From Candidatus Woesearchaeota archaeon (GTDB taxonomy: Archaea > Nanobdellota > Nanobdellia > Woesearchaeales > ARS49), in the NCBI GenBank assembly GCA_016215315.1, contig JACRKG010000046.1, positions 1 through 50,294 on the forward strand: DNA of 50,294 nt, written 5' to 3'. The stretch's first letter is position 1. The number at the start of each line of letters is the position of its first letter. The notes below the pieces were generated by a model, which was not told where the DNA came from, did no database searches, and worked only from the letters and a program-made list of their open reading frames with translations. Below, piece after piece: positions 17,667-25,945 of the stretch. The translations under genes and the position numbers were made by a program.

Positions 17667-18263
17667 CTAACTTGTCTTTTTATCATTCAAAATAGCTTCG
17701 ATAGAATTAGCTAAAAATTCTGCAAATTCAGGTTTGTACTTAACAGAACTGGTGCATATTGGACTGAGCGTTGATAAAGATAAAAATTCTGGATCATATT
17801 TTGGTGTTTCTGCAATAAAATTATTTAATTCTGGCTTTAATAGCTCAAACATTTTTTTAGTACTCGTTAAAGAACCGTCACTCATGCCGCAAAGAAGAGA
17901 ATTCTTGAAATAACTGCTCATGGCTATTTTATCAATTATATCTTCTCGAACTTGTAATGAATCTTTTTCAGTTTCTCTTAAAAATTCAAAAGCCAAAATA
18001 TCACTATCATAAGGGTCAGCAGGATAACTTCCACAAGCCTCACCCTTAGCAATCACCCGAGTATTGCCCTTAAGATTGAAGATTCCTGCACGTTTATACC
18101 GCATATAACCAGTTCTTGTTCTGTGCCAATCAGAATCATCTGCTATTTCTGTACGTACTTCATTATTTTGAAAAGAAAGCTCCTCATGGTTATGTTTGTT
18201 TGATAAAGTTTGATAAGTTCTTTCTATTAATTCTCCAACACTTAAAATATTTTTTTCAGACAT
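17667..18263 (-). CDS. Hypothetical protein
   Basis: The 198-residue protein is not recognised. It has no signal peptide or membrane helix. A central region (about 45-85) is rich in Arg, Gly, Tyr and Asp and probably beta-structured; the rest looks helical. Six cysteines are not arranged in an obvious zinc motif. It stands alone between convergent DUF1152 and divergent metE. Codon use matches its neighbours, so it is probably a real gene. Confidence 0.65.
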   Translation of the reverse strand: MSEKNILSVGELIERTYQTLSNKHNHEELSFQNNEVRTEIADDSDWHRTRTGYMRYKRAGIFNLKGNTRVIAKGEACGSYPADPYDSDILAFEFLRETEKDSLQVREDIIDKIAMSSYFKNSLLCGMSDGSLTSTKKMFELLKPELNNFIAETPKYDPEFLSLSTLSPICTSSVKYKPEFAEFLANSIEAILNDKKTS

Positions 18264-18392
18264 TTTTCAAATAAATACCGGGTAATTTAAAAATATTTAT
18301 GTTCCAAACAGATCAAATATTGAAAGAGGAATTCTAATTTACAAAACTTTTTTTAGTAAAGTTTTAATACTTCTTATTTACATAACTTTTTA

Positions 18393-20462
18393 ATGAAAAC
18401 CACCATTTTAGGCTTGCCTAATTCTTATGAGTTCTTAATAAAAAAATCAGTTGAAGGATTCTGGAGTGGAGAAAACAAAGAAAATGAAATAATTAAAGCA
18501 AAACATGAAGTTTTTTCTTACAATTCTGATTTACAAAGAAAACTAGACCTGCAAGTAGAAAATGACTTTGACATTTATGACCGATTATTAAGAACTGCCG
18601 TGAACTTTAGTTTAACTCCTAAAAGATTTGGAGAAATAAAAACACTAGAAGACTATTTATCAATTCCTCGAGGAAAAGAAAATGCAGAAGCTTCTCCAAT
18701 GGTAAAATGGTTCAACACGAATTATCACGTTGTCCAACCAGAAATAGAAAAATTACCAGAACTTTCAGCGAAATGGAGACTCAGAGGAACAGATCAAAAC
18801 AAAAAATTTGCACTAATAGGCCCACAAACTTTACTAGCGTACTCAATAAATAAAACAAATTATTCAAAAGAAGAATTATTCAAAAAATTAAGCGAAGAAT
18901 ATGTTAAATTAATCAACCAACTACCGAATAAAATCATTCAACTAGAAGAACCTTCATTCTTAACTGAAGGAATTCCTAAAGAATACAAATCATTTTTAGA
19001 AAAATTAAACAAAAAAGTTCATTTACACGTTTATTTTGGAAGCGTTAATGAATTTGCAGACACCTTGTTTGATCTACCAGTTGAAGGCTTTGGCCTAGAC
19101 TTTGTAGAAGGAGAAGAAAATCTCGATTTATTGAAGAATTTTCCAGAAGGGAAAATTCTTATTGCTGGAGTAATCAACGGAAGAAACGTCTGGAAGGCAA
19201 GTGAAAAAACAAAACGAACTCTAGATAAAATTATTTCGGTCATACCAAAAGATAGACTGTATATTTCACCATCGAGTTCTTTACTACACGTTCCATTAAA
19301 TACAAAAGATGAAGAACAAACTAATAAAGACAAATTCAGTTTTGCAGAAGAAAAACTAGTTGAGCTAGAACAAATAAAAAAAGGCACAATAAAATATTCA
19401 AAATTAGAGTTTTTCGAAGAAAAACTTCCCACCAAAATTTTTTCTCGTCAAAGAAAAAATTTCTGGGTTAGTGAAATATTGTATCCAACAACAACCATTG
19501 GTAGTTTCCCTCAAACAAAAGAAGTCCGAAGAATGAGGACTTCTTTCAAAGAAGGAAAAATAACAAATCAACAATATGAAGATTTCATAAAAAAACAAAT
19601 AAAAGAATGCATAACAAAACAAGAAGAATTAGGCTTAGATGTTCTAGTTCACGGAGAATTTGAAAGAAACGATATGGTGCAATATTTTGCTGAAAATTTT
19701 GAAGGCTTCACAGCAATTAATGGCGCAGTGCAATCTTACGGAACAAGATATGTCAGACCCCCAGTAATAACTAGTGAAATAAAACGAAAAAATCCAGTAA
19801 CACTAAAATGGAGCAAATACGCACAATCATTAACGGAAAAACCAGTTAAAGGAATGCTTACAGGACCAGTAACGATGGTGCAATGGAGTTTTCCAAGAGA
19901 AGACATATCCCGCGAAGCACAATATTATCAAGTAGCAAAAGTATTACAAGAAGAATTTAATGATTTGGTTAAAGCAGGAATAAAACACATCCAAATTGAT
20001 GAACCCGCAATAAGAGAAGGTTTGCCTATAGACAAATCAAAAAGAGAACATTACTTGCATCATTCAATCAATGCATTCAGAAACGTTTTTTGTGAAGCGC
20101 CAGATTACGCAATAATTCATTCACACATGTGCTTTTCAGAATTTCCTCAAATAATTGAAGCAATAAAAAAAATGAATGTTGACGTGCTAAGCATTGAAGA
20201 CAGCAAAGCAAAAGGCAAAACAGCCAATTCATTAAAAGAAGGAGGATTTCCCGCATCAATAGGCTTAGGAGTTTACGATGTTCACAGCCCAAGAATTGCT
20301 AGCGTTGAAGAAATGGTAAAAATACCTTTATCATTAAATCTAGATCCTAAAAAAATTTGGGTAAACCCTGACTGCGGACTAAAAACGAGAGGAGAAGAAG
20401 CATACAAACAATTAGAAAAAATGATGGAAGCAGTGAAGATATTAAGGGAGAAACTAACTTAG
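18393..20462 (+). CDS. metE: Cobalamin-independent methionine synthase
   Basis: The 689-residue protein has both MetE barrels and transfers a methyl group from a folate donor to homocysteine in the last step of methionine synthesis. The catalytic half has TIGSFPQTKEVR, LVHGEFERNDMVQYF, IQIDEPAIREG and zinc ligands His578 and Cys580 (HSHMC), Glu602 and Cys661. The spacing of these ligands agrees closely with the E. coli enzyme. The N-terminal barrel is complete but shorter than in bacterial proteins of about 750 residues. Many archaea have only the catalytic half (MetE-core), so a two-domain gene suggests acquisition from bacteria (inference). The leader before the ATG has an imperfect inverted repeat, AAAACTTT then AAAGTTTT (18345-18367). 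Confidence 0.95.
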   Translation: MKTTILGLPNSYEFLIKKSVEGFWSGENKENEIIKAKHEVFSYNSDLQRKLDLQVENDFDIYDRLLRTAVNFSLTPKRFGEIKTLEDYLSIPRGKENAEASPMVKWFNTNYHVVQPEIEKLPELSAKWRLRGTDQNKKFALIGPQTLLAYSINKTNYSKEELFKKLSEEYVKLINQLPNKIIQLEEPSFLTEGIPKEYKSFLEKLNKKVHLHVYFGSVNEFADTLFDLPVEGFGLDFVEGEENLDLLKNFPEGKILIAGVINGRNVWKASEKTKRTLDKIISVIPKDRLYISPSSSLLHVPLNTKDEEQTNKDKFSFAEEKLVELEQIKKGTIKYSKLEFFEEKLPTKIFSRQRKNFWVSEILYPTTTIGSFPQTKEVRRMRTSFKEGKITNQQYEDFIKKQIKECITKQEELGLDVLVHGEFERNDMVQYFAENFEGFTAINGAVQSYGTRYVRPPVITSEIKRKNPVTLKWSKYAQSLTEKPVKGMLTGPVTMVQWSFPREDISREAQYYQVAKVLQEEFNDLVKAGIKHIQIDEPAIREGLPIDKSKREHYLHHSINAFRNVFCEAPDYAIIHSHMCFSEFPQIIEAIKKMNVDVLSIEDSKAKGKTANSLKEGGFPASIGLGVYDVHSPRIASVEEMVKIPLSLNLDPKKIWVNPDCGLKTRGEEAYKQLEKMMEAVKILREKLT

Positions 20463-20469
20463 GGCAAAA

Positions 20470-20745
20470 ATGATTTACAAAACTAATAATGGGACTGATT
20501 ATGACACATCAAAATTAAAAAAAGATGAGCTAGAATTATTTGACTGGATGAAAAAAGAATACAAAACTTGTCGTTCTTGGATTGAATTTCAACAGCGAAC
20601 TGCTCACGGAATCATTGAGTTTGCAAAAAAGTCACAAAAAGATTGGCAAAATCATCCTCTTTTTGTAATACAATTAGATATGGTTGGAAAGAAAGGAATT
20701 GAGACTGGAGAGTTGAGAGGAGAGATTACAGATAAATTTAATTGA
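20470..20745 (+). CDS. Small hypothetical protein downstream of metE
   Basis: This 91-residue protein starts 7 nt after the metE stop and is probably co-transcribed with it. It is soluble, helix-rich and not recognised. Aromatic residues (WMKKEYKTCRSWIEF, 26-40) and a DWQNHPLFVIQLDMVG segment suggest a folded domain. No known MetE partner matches it. The region after it (20746-20900) has no convincing gene. Confidence 0.6.
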   Translation: MIYKTNNGTDYDTSKLKKDELELFDWMKKEYKTCRSWIEFQQRTAHGIIEFAKKSQKDWQNHPLFVIQLDMVGKKGIETGELRGEITDKFN

Positions 20746-20868
20746 CAAAATATTCTTTGTTTGGAGTTTATTAAAATGTATGGTGAAGACTTTTTGAAAA
20801 AGTTAAAACGCGGGTAAAAAATGGTGAATGTGGAGTTTCATCCCTGATAAAAATCACAAAAAGAATAA

Positions 20869-20877
20869 TTTAAATAC
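20869..20877 (+). promoter_or_regulatory. TATA-like box before the 353-aa lipoprotein gene
   Basis: TTTAAATAC lies 24-32 nt before ATG 20901, consistent with leaderless transcription. Confidence 0.55.
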
Positions 20878-20900
20878 TTCTTTCAAAAAATAATTATAAA

Positions 20901-21962
20901 ATGGACATTAAAATTAGCATACTTTTGTTATCTTTATTGCTTCTTGCTGTTGCTTGTGATCCTTCTTATAAAACTGAAATGCCTAATCTCAATGAAGAGA
21001 ATTATAATACTCTTTCTTTGGAGGAACAGTTTGCAGTTTTTGAGAAAGTGAGCGGCTATATAGATACGCCAGATTATGTTAATATCGGTATTGCTAAAAA
21101 AGGTGAAAAAGCAGTTCCATTAATTCTGAAATTTATCGAAAATTCTGATGTGAGCGCTAAAAAGATAGATGCAATTTATTTACTTTCAGAAATACACAAG
21201 AATTATTTTGATCTTAAAAGAACAAAAGCAGAAGAATTTCTAAACCAAAAAATAAAAAATGAAGAATCATCTCTCAAAAAAGATAAATACATTCTGGAAT
21301 CTTACAAAGACGTTTTAAAAAAAATTCAAGCAGAAAGACCTGAAGAACTCACCCCAGTAATACTATCTCCGGGCAATGAACGAATCCCTGCGTTTTATTC
21401 TGATGATAAAGACTTAATAAAATATGTTGAACTAATCAAAGAAAAAATAATGCAAGAAACAGGAATGAACTCTGAAGAATTAGATGATCGCTTTAGCATT
21501 GTAGGATATACTAAAGGAGAACAACTTGTTGGAGCATATCCTATTTATCCAAAGGACAATAAAACTTTAGCAATAAGTTTTGTTGCGAAGATCGATTGGG
21601 TGGAATTCCGAGATCTTTTGGAATTTAATTTTCTAGACAACAAAGACAATAAGCTCTCTTTAGAAGAAATAAAACAACAAATTAAAGTACCATTTTATTT
21701 TAGCATTAAAGAATTAAAACCTAAATCCGAGATTGAAAAAATAGTTGTCAAAGCAAATTCCAAACTAGAAATAATGCTGCCTCCAATCGAAGCACCCAGT
21801 TATAACCGGAACAACAATATAAGAATAGATTTTCTTAATAAAGAAATTTTACTTGATGTATATGGAAAAAAAGATGAAAAGAAAAATCAATGTTTGTTCG
21901 GACAGGTTAATTTATTGACTGGAGATATAGTTGTGCGTGAAATTGCGTGTATTGTTTATTAA
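20901..21962 (+). CDS. Lipoprotein of unknown function
   Basis: The 353-residue protein has a clear lipoprotein signal (ISILLLSLLLLAVAC, lipobox AVAC, Cys19). After a short linker, residues 30-125 look like alpha-helical repeats resembling HEAT-type turns (KKGEKAVPLILKFIENSD). A mixed alpha/beta C-terminal part has VILSPGNERIPAFYSDD and a late, strand-rich segment. It should be anchored on the outer face of the membrane. No enzyme motif is visible. It is monocistronic with its own TATA-like box and convergent with the nuclease gene. Confidence 0.8.
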   Translation: MDIKISILLLSLLLLAVACDPSYKTEMPNLNEENYNTLSLEEQFAVFEKVSGYIDTPDYVNIGIAKKGEKAVPLILKFIENSDVSAKKIDAIYLLSEIHKNYFDLKRTKAEEFLNQKIKNEESSLKKDKYILESYKDVLKKIQAERPEELTPVILSPGNERIPAFYSDDKDLIKYVELIKEKIMQETGMNSEELDDRFSIVGYTKGEQLVGAYPIYPKDNKTLAISFVAKIDWVEFRDLLEFNFLDNKDNKLSLEEIKQQIKVPFYFSIKELKPKSEIEKIVVKANSKLEIMLPPIEAPSYNRNNNIRIDFLNKEILLDVYGKKDEKKNQCLFGQVNLLTGDIVVREIACIVY

Positions 21963-22006
21963 GAATGATTTTTTTAATTTTTTAAGTGATAAAAATTGTC
22001 CGAAAT

Positions 22007-22516
22007 TCAGTGTGCTCTAGGACATTTCCCTTTAGAATGTGTTGCTAAATGTCTATCTCTGGCTTCTGTTAAAACACTTTCGTACTTATTATCTGGAGAA
22101 AAGAACATTAATTCAGCATAACCTTCTTCAATCATTACTTCATTTACAAATGTTCCATTAACATAAACATCTCGCAACAATCTTCCATACTTGTCTTTAT
22201 CTCTTTTTTCTGATTCGAGCTCAACTTCTTTGTTAAGAACTAATTCTTCTAAACGTTTCTTTGCTTCTTTAAAACCAAATTCTTTTTTTTCAGGAGTATT
22301 CTCCCCAATTAATCTTATATGTTCTCCAGTAGACAAAACAATAGTATCTCCATCAATAACTCTTGCAACGTAAGCTTTATCCTTGCTATTACAACCACCG
22401 CAACCACTAAGAAAATATAATCCTGCAGTAAGAACTGTAATGTTTAAGTATTTTCTAAAACTACTCAAATTATTACGGTCTTGATACAATCCTACTTGAT
22501 CATTTAATGTATTCAT
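22007..22516 (-). CDS. Staphylococcal-nuclease-like lipoprotein (thermonuclease)
   Basis: From ATG 22516 the protein has 169 residues: a basic N-terminus, a hydrophobic segment ending in lipobox LSGC (Cys39) and an SNase domain. Relative to S. aureus nuclease, the DGD motif (55-57), catalytic Arg68, Glu76 and Arg112 (KYGRLL) are conserved, while the calcium ligand Asp40 is Asn73 (NTPE). It probably degrades extracellular DNA or RNA at the cell surface, which would suit a cell that salvages nucleotides. An in-frame TTG at 22531 gives a longer frame, but the TATA-like TTATTATAAAC at 22541-22551 fits ATG 22516 better. It is convergent with the preceding lipoprotein gene. Confidence 0.88.
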   Translation of the reverse strand: MNTLNDQVGLYQDRNNLSSFRKYLNITVLTAGLYFLSGCGGCNSKDKAYVARVIDGDTIVLSTGEHIRLIGENTPEKKEFGFKEAKKRLEELVLNKEVELESEKRDKDKYGRLLRDVYVNGTFVNEVMIEEGYAELMFFSPDNKYESVLTEARDRHLATHSKGKCPRAH

Positions 22517-22603
22517 TTTATTTAAATTCAATCTGATGTGTTTATAATAAATACTTTTTTAAAGGTATCTTTTTATTACTATCTTTTTTTATTTAGGATT
22601 TTT

Positions 22604-23293
22604 TCAATCTGATGTTAATAAGTTATCGTTCACTATTTTTAATAAATTATTTGCAGCATAACTCTTTCCATGAGTTTTTTCATATTTGTTTAATAATTCA
22701 TAAGTTTGCTTTAATGCTTTAATATCTGTTCCATTTTGTTCATATGTTATTAAGTATGTCTGTAAATCTTTTTTTCCTAAAAAATCTTCTCCAGTGATGG
22801 CTTTTTGTCCCCAGAAAGCAAAAGCTTCATTTATTCCCCTGACTTTAGGACCTTCATCAAAGCTCAAAAAGTTTTGAGGTGGTTTTTCTTTAAGTAATTC
22901 CACTAATCTTGCATGATGATAATCGAAAAATATTGAGTGAAAATATTCATGAGCAAGTATGGAATACAAATCATGAGTATCTGCTTCATCTACGATGTTG
23001 CCTTTCTCATCTTCTATTGCGCCAGCACATCTTATGCTTAAAAGATTTAATCCTATTATGTTGTGGTTAGGTATAAAAAAGCTACTATCTATTCCTCCCA
23101 TTATTGCAAATACTTCCGGAAAATCAAAAAAAGAGATGGGAATAACTTCATTTTTTTTAATAGGATACTCCATAAAAACATCAAGATCGTGAACTAACTT
23201 TTTGTGTATTGGTTCTACAAAATCTTTATCGTTTTTGTATTGATCTCCCATTTTTCTCAACTGCGAAACCAATAGATCAAATTCCTTTTTCAC
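22604..23293 (-). CDS. Gluzincin-like zinc metalloprotease
   Basis: The 229-residue protein has a HEYFH motif (115-119) and a downstream NEAFAFWG with Glu156, the arrangement expected of gluzincin peptidases: two His and a Glu bind zinc and Glu116 is catalytic. There is no signal peptide, so it appears cytoplasmic. The substrate is unknown and I cannot name the family. It begins with GTG overlapping the dphB stop (GTGA), so it is coupled to diphthine synthase. This coupling is probably genomic convenience rather than a shared pathway. Confidence 0.75.
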   Translation of the reverse strand: MKKEFDLLVSQLRKMGDQYKNDKDFVEPIHKKLVHDLDVFMEYPIKKNEVIPISFFDFPEVFAIMGGIDSSFFIPNHNIIGLNLLSIRCAGAIEDEKGNIVDEADTHDLYSILAHEYFHSIFFDYHHARLVELLKEKPPQNFLSFDEGPKVRGINEAFAFWGQKAITGEDFLGKKDLQTYLITYEQNGTDIKALKQTYELLNKYEKTHGKSYAANNLLKIVNDNLLTSD

Positions 23294-24009
23294 TTAAACG
23301 CCTCCAAACATTCCTCTTCCTTAAAATGCAATTCTCCGGGGATTATTAATGCATGAGGCGGATTTTCTAATTTAAGATTTAACAATTTTTTTGCAGTATC
23401 ATAATGAACTTTCGCTTCAGAACTTCCCAATCTTTCAACAATGACTGCTTTAGCATCTTCTTTGAGACCTTTTGATACTAATTTTTTCAGGCCTTCTTGT
23501 CCAGTCATAAATTTTCCATCCTGTAAATCTAATAAGAATAAAGTATGTGCTTTGATTTTTTGATTATCTTGAAATATCTTCCAATAACTATCTGCTTCAT
23601 GAAATGGAATGCTTGCAGTCTTGCCAAACTTGTAAAGCTGTAAACCTGTAATTGCCACCGCTGTGAGAACTGACGCATTGTGGATTACGCAGTAATCTAC
23701 TTTTTGTTTTTTGCATTCAAGAATTAATTCAATATGTGTAGTTGCGCTTAATGCATCACCAATTACTAATATTGAAATATTCTTCTTTTTTGCTTCGCTA
23801 ACTATTTTCTCACAATCATTTTCTATTCTTTCACGATTAGCTAACTCTATTTTCTTTTTGTAAAAATCTTCCAAATCTTTAACTGAACACTGCATTAATG
23901 AGGTATAATTTTCAAGCAAAATAACATCTGAATTTTTAACTAACTCAAGTCCTTTAACTGAAATATCTTTCTCATCATTAAGACCTATGCCTATCAAATT
24001 TAATGCCAT
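23290..24009 (-). CDS. dphB: Diphthine synthase
   Basis: The 239-residue protein is a tetrapyrrole-methylase-fold SAM methyltransferase. It starts LNLIGIGLNDEKDISVKGLE and has ENYTSLM, GDALSATTH (usually GDPLVATTH), IHNASVLTAVAITGLQLYKFG and ADSYWKI, all typical of DphB. It methylates the 3-amino-3-carboxypropyl histidine of elongation factor 2 on the way to diphthamide. Because this pathway exists in archaea and eukaryotes, it is the firmest single marker of an archaeal genome here. Length is slightly below the usual 250-265. It heads a two-gene unit with the metalloprotease. Confidence 0.95.
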   Translation of the reverse strand: MALNLIGIGLNDEKDISVKGLELVKNSDVILLENYTSLMQCSVKDLEDFYKKKIELANRERIENDCEKIVSEAKKKNISILVIGDALSATTHIELILECKKQKVDYCVIHNASVLTAVAITGLQLYKFGKTASIPFHEADSYWKIFQDNQKIKAHTLFLLDLQDGKFMTGQEGLKKLVSKGLKEDAKAVIVERLGSSEAKVHYDTAKKLLNLKLENPPHALIIPGELHFKEEECLEAFK

Positions 24010-24093
24010 AAAAACATCAATGAAGTTAGTTTTATAAGGCTTACTCTCGGAGAGGAAAAAATCTTATAAACAAATAGGCTTTCTTTAAGAAAC

Positions 24094-24453
24094 ATGCCGA
24101 ATGATATTAAATTTAAATTAGAAATTTGTGCCATATACTCTTTTCTTGCTTTTGCTTGTGGAGGCCTGGGTTATTTTGCTTACAAATTGGGTGATTTCAA
24201 CATCCAGATGCAAGAAACCATAAAAAAAAATAAAGAACTAAACAAGAAAAGACAAGAACAATATTCTGTTTTGTACGAAAAAATCTTTGGTTCCGGTGGT
24301 TATGGTTATGCAGATACCAATTTTGATAAAGAAATAGATGTTTATGAACGAGCTAATGCTTATCATAAATTAGGTCTTAAAGATTTTCCTAAAGAAGGGC
24401 TTTCTTTAGAACAATTAGAAAAATTAGTTAAAATTTATGAGGGTGAAAATTAA
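24094..24453 (+). CDS. Small membrane protein with EF-hand-like loop (copy 1)
   Basis: The 119-residue protein has one N-terminal membrane helix (about 11-31), a charged helix (40-60), then a compact domain. Residues 74-85 (DTNFDKEIDVYE) fit a 12-residue calcium-binding EF-hand or dockerin loop with Asp1, Asn3, Asp5, Ile8 and Glu12; position 6 is Lys rather than Gly. A helical tail (SLEQLEKLVKIYE) follows. Its stop overlaps the start of the next gene, which encodes the same domain. Possibly a membrane-anchored calcium-binding pair; no function is known. Confidence 0.7.
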   Translation: MPNDIKFKLEICAIYSFLAFACGGLGYFAYKLGDFNIQMQETIKKNKELNKKRQEQYSVLYEKIFGSGGYGYADTNFDKEIDVYERANAYHKLGLKDFPKEGLSLEQLEKLVKIYEGEN

Positions 24454-24869
24454 TGCAAATATTTGGTCGTCCTTGGTGGAGTTTCTTGCCTTGGGGTAGT
24501 TTGTTGTATCATCATGAAAATGGAGGAACAACAGATCTAGAACCACTTCATGGTATATATGGAATTTTTAGCACGGCCGCATTTTTTAGTTACTTAGTAA
24601 TTTCTTCGTATACAGGCACTTTTAGCCTTTCGAGACAACTAAAAATTCATGATTATTTAAGAAATGAGTTTATTTCAAATGAAACAAAACGAAAAGAGTT
24701 ATATGATAAAATTTTTGGTCCGGGAGGATTTGCTGACACTAATTTTGACAAAAAGGTAGATATTTATGAAAAGGCCAGTGCATACAAAAAATTAGGTCTT
24801 GAAGACTTTCCAAAACAAGAATTGAGTTTAAAACAATTGGAAGAATTGGTTAAGAAGTATCAAGAATGA
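24453..24869 (+). CDS. Small membrane protein with EF-hand-like loop (copy 2)
   Basis: The 138-residue protein begins with a tryptophan-rich N-terminus and one membrane segment (about 35-55). A soluble domain nearly identical in layout to copy 1 follows: LYDKIFGPGGFADTNFD, then the loop DTNFDKKVDIYE (95-106), KLGLEDFPKQELSL and a terminal helix. The first parts of the two proteins differ, so only the C-terminal domain is clearly duplicated. The start overlaps the preceding stop (TAATG). Confidence 0.7.
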   Translation: MQIFGRPWWSFLPWGSLLYHHENGGTTDLEPLHGIYGIFSTAAFFSYLVISSYTGTFSLSRQLKIHDYLRNEFISNETKRKELYDKIFGPGGFADTNFDKKVDIYEKASAYKKLGLEDFPKQELSLKQLEELVKKYQE

Positions 24870-24879
24870 ATTCTGGAAA

Positions 24880-24931
24880 AGTTCATGGTTTGCAGTTTAG
24901 AGTTCACAGTACGTCCTGTAAACCATAAACT
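24880..24931. repeat. 52-bp dispersed repeat, copy 1
   Basis: This 52-bp stretch matches the reverse complement of 42559-42610 at 43 of 52 positions by eye alignment, with differences mostly transitions. It begins AGTTCATGGTTTGCAGTTTA and contains GTCCTGTAAAC. Together with the following bases it forms an imperfect hairpin. A shorter relative may be GTTTGTGGTTTAGAGTTTGG at 4350-4369. Confidence 0.6.
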
Positions 24932-24948
24932 ATGAACCACAAACCTTT

Positions 24949-24991
24949 TGTAGCCCCTAACAGAAAGATTTAAATATGTGTAGCCCCTAAC
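24949..24991 (+). promoter_or_regulatory. TATA box bracketed by a 13-bp direct repeat (putative operator)
   Basis: TGTAGCCCCTAAC occurs at 24949-24961 and identically at 24979-24991, 30 nt apart, close to three helical turns. Between the copies lies ATTTAAATAT (24968-24977), about 20-30 nt before ATG 24998. The second copy would cover the transcription start. This is a good candidate binding site for a regulator of the Fic-fold gene, possibly the gene product itself. Confidence 0.6.
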
Positions 24992-24997
24992 CGCTTT

Positions 24998-25912
24998 ATG
25001 GTCTATTTGGAGAGGAAGCAAATCAAGGGACAACTATTCTATTACCTAGTTCATACTCTGCGTGAAGGAAATAAAATAGTTCACAAAAGAAAGTATGTTG
25101 GAACGGTTTTGCCTTCAAAAAAAGAACTAGAAAGAATAGAAATGGAGTTTATTAAAGATATAGGCAGAGATAAGAAATATGTTTATCTTAGTTCTGAAGA
25201 TGTTGAAAAAATTGAAGGAAAGAAAAAAAAGAGCATTCAAGAAGTTAAAAAACTTAGTTTTTTAGAAAAAGAAAAAAGACTAAAAGATTTTATTATCCGA
25301 TTCACTTATGACAGCAGTAAATTGTCAGGAGTAGATATAACTCTCAGACAAACTTTTTTGATTCTTAAAGAAAACCTCATTCCTAAAGATCTCAAATATA
25401 CCAAAACTATCAAGGAACTAGAGAATCATGAAAAAGGAATTCTTGTCATAACTAAATATAAAGGTGCGTTTAGTATTAATTTTATTAAAAAACTTCATAA
25501 AATCTTGTTGAGCGGAATTGATGATAGTGTTGCTGGAAAGACCAGAGATGAACTTCAAAGAAATGTTAAACTTGCAGGAACGCCTTATGTTCCACCAAAA
25601 TGGCAAGAAGTCAAAAAAGAACTAATTAATTTTTTTAAGTGGTACAAAGATGTAAGCAGAAAGCTACATCCTGTGGAATTAGCTGCGCTAGTTCACTTGA
25701 AAATAATATCCATCCAACCATTTGTTGATGGAAACAGCAGATTATCAAGGCTTTTGATGAATTGGATTTTGTGGAAGAAAAAATACCCTCCAGTAGAAAT
25801 ACCTATAGAAGAATTAGAGAATTATTACCAAGTTTTAGATCTTTATCAGATAGAAGATAAAGAAAAACCTTTTGTGGATTATGTTAAGGAAAGATATCTT
25901 AAAAGTGATTGA
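24998..25912 (+). CDS. Fic-fold protein lacking the catalytic histidine
   Basis: The 304-residue protein has a Fic domain with the active-site loop QPFVDGNSR at 240-248 and Arg251. Canonical Fic enzymes have HPF(D/E)GNGR and use the His as base for AMP transfer; here the codon is CAA (Gln240). The inhibitory-helix motif S/TxxxE(G/N) reads SSKLSG (106-111) with Ser110 in place of Glu. Both catalytic base and autoinhibitory Glu are thus lost, which suggests a pseudoenzyme or a different chemistry. The N-terminal 75 residues resemble the extensions seen on archaeal Fic/DOC proteins. Promoter spacing indicates a leaderless message under a direct-repeat operator. Confidence 0.85.
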   Translation: MVYLERKQIKGQLFYYLVHTLREGNKIVHKRKYVGTVLPSKKELERIEMEFIKDIGRDKKYVYLSSEDVEKIEGKKKKSIQEVKKLSFLEKEKRLKDFIIRFTYDSSKLSGVDITLRQTFLILKENLIPKDLKYTKTIKELENHEKGILVITKYKGAFSINFIKKLHKILLSGIDDSVAGKTRDELQRNVKLAGTPYVPPKWQEVKKELINFFKWYKDVSRKLHPVELAALVHLKIISIQPFVDGNSRLSRLLMNWILWKKKYPPVEIPIEELENYYQVLDLYQIEDKEKPFVDYVKERYLKSD

Positions 25913-25945
25913 GCTTCGTTGATGATTGAGCAAACATTTACTTTT

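Noticed and set aside
22517-22531. TTG start extending the nuclease lipoprotein
   Set aside because: A rare start codon only 10-22 nt from the TATA-like box; ATG 22516 fits leaderless initiation better.
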